Source: Bufo bufo (lineage: Eukaryota > Chordata > Amphibia > Anura > Bufonidae). Taken from it: a stretch of DNA of 64,000 nt. The stretch covers positions 148,371,917 through 148,435,916 of the forward strand of contig NC_053391.1 of the NCBI RefSeq assembly GCF_905171765.1, given 5' to 3'. Below are positions 63,494 to 64,000 of this stretch, piece after piece. How positions within the stretch are numbered: the stretch's first letter is position 1; each line of letters begins with the position of its first letter. Both the position numbers and the translations under genes were made by a program. The notes under the pieces are model-generated. The model did not search any database, had not been told where the DNA came from, and saw nothing but the letters and a program-made list of their open reading frames with translations.

Positions 63494-63916
63494 TGTGGAG
63501 ACTCGCTCTGGTAGACATGATTAGCAGACGCAGTATAGAGGCAACAACAAGTTCTTTGGATCAAACAGTTCAGAGTTTTATTCACACTTTAGGCAAGTGA
63601 CAAAACAAGCAGTCATATTCAAACAAAAAGTCACCTTGCGGTGTTGGTGGTAATTCACACCATGCGACAATTCTGCCTCAAAGAGTCCAACCAGGTAGCA
63701 AGCCTTCATCCAGACACAAGGCTTCCAGATCCCAACACAGAGACATGGCTTCTGAGCCCAGCTGCCTATTTAAGGACAGCCAGGTGCTGCCAAAACCCGG
63801 ACTGGCATTTAAAATCCAGTCCGGTATTTGACCTGACCTGACTGTAAATCAGCCCAGCAGCACATGCTGGGAGGAAAATGCCTGTTTTCCCAGAACATAC
63901 CTCTCACTGTGTCTCA
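63494..63916 (-). mobile_element. 5' LTR of the Gmr1-like element (423 bp)
   Basis: Starts TGAGACACAGTGAGAGG and ends GCGAGTCTCCACA on the minus strand. The internal side continues ATTGGTGGAGGATGCAGGC, where a tRNA primer site would be expected; I could not assign the tRNA. The sequence matches the 3' LTR except for scattered substitutions and one indel of about 30 bp. Confidence 0.9.
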
Positions 63917-63932
63917 AGAGATATAGCTATTA

Positions 63933-64000
63933 GTGTTGATCGAGCATGCTCGGCCAAACACCAGTTCGGCCGAATACTGCGTGTGCTCGAGCGCAATGCT
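63933..64000. repeat. hAT-like repeat, left end, cut by the window edge
   Basis: TAGTGTTGATCGAGCATGCT followed by CGGCCAAACACCAGTTCGGCC and GTGTGCTCGAGCGCAATGCT. The same start, diverged, occurs at 30462. Most of the element lies outside the window. Confidence 0.6.

Larger units (their letters stand above)
57837..63916 (-). mobile_element. Gmr1-like Ty3/gypsy retrotransposon, near complete (6.1 kb with insert)
   Basis: Minus-strand element with 5' LTR 63494-63916 and 3' LTR 57837-58290. AGAG at 57833-57836 and 63917-63920 is a 4-bp target duplication. Internal order on the minus strand: capsid with SCAN-like part, zinc knuckle, protease, integrase, then reverse transcriptase and RNase H. Standard Ty3/gypsy has integrase last. 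Integrase before RT is the copia-like order known for Gmr1-type gypsy elements. A Penelope fragment (59784-60693) is inserted between integrase and RT. Several stops and frameshifts make it inactive. Confidence 0.9.

Noticed and set aside
57837..63916. Integrase-before-RT order as a rearrangement of two gypsy fragments
   Set aside because: Matching LTRs and the 4-bp duplication enclose the whole, and the 14-bp duplication around the Penelope insert shows continuity between integrase and RT.

Overview
The window looks like intergenic DNA from a large vertebrate genome, most likely a frog or toad. I found no host exon, bacterial-type gene or functional RNA gene. Almost everything recognisable is a transposable element, often nested several levels deep. 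The amphibian assignment is an inference from the mix: many Tc1-like families, Penelope-like elements, hAT and TTAA-target non-autonomous elements, a Ty1/copia element and Gmr1-like Ty3/gypsy elements. No single marker proves it.

Layout. 0.3-3.0 kb: a CR1/L2-like LINE on the minus strand, split by an apparently intact DD37E Tc1-like transposon. 3.0-7.0 kb: hAT-like fragments, a tRNA-like SINE head, a Tc1 remnant and two large minisatellites. 7.7-10.6 kb: three TTAA-flanked palindromic elements and a Penelope-type hairpin with hammerhead-like motifs. 11.4-13.3 kb: the decayed C-terminal half of a hAT transposase. 13.3-20.9 kb: a broken Ty3/gypsy element (gag, nucleocapsid, protease, pre-RT linker) interrupted by a hAT MITE just upstream, a 486-bp palindrome, a stretch with a solo LTR, and a 1.55-kb hAT element with an 8-bp target duplication. 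21-25.8 kb: a Tc1 element carrying a 3.2-kb TTAA element. 26-29 kb: two solo LTRs around the N-terminal (BED finger) half of a hAT transposase. 29-33 kb: TTAA and hAT-like repeats and a second hammerhead-like inverted pair. 33.5-35.2 kb: a 5'-truncated Ty1/copia element with its 3' LTR. 35.6-39.1 kb: a hammerhead-like hairpin and two Tc1-like elements separated by TA microsatellite.

39.2-46.2 kb is a large inverted pair of Penelope-like elements (RT plus GIY-YIG endonuclease, 3' ends outward), with a Harbinger MITE in one arm and a DD36E Tc1-like element at its right edge. 47-54.8 kb is mostly tandem repeats, SINE pieces and AT-rich sequence without genes. 54.9-57.3 kb is a hAT-type element (63-bp terminal repeats, 8-bp target duplication) carrying a second inverted Penelope pair. 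57.8-63.9 kb is a complete but mutated Gmr1-like Ty3/gypsy retrotransposon on the minus strand: two LTRs, 4-bp target duplication, SCAN-like capsid, zinc knuckle, protease, and integrase placed before reverse transcriptase. A 910-bp Penelope fragment with a 14-bp target duplication sits between integrase and RT.

The elements do not form a pathway; they record successive insertions. Points most worth a second look are the recurring hammerhead-ribozyme-like motif at Penelope-type ends, the inverted Penelope pairs, the pol order and SCAN-like capsid of the gypsy element, the intact DD37E transposase, and a TTAA element inserted at the exact centre of an older palindrome. I saw no convincing new non-transposon system.
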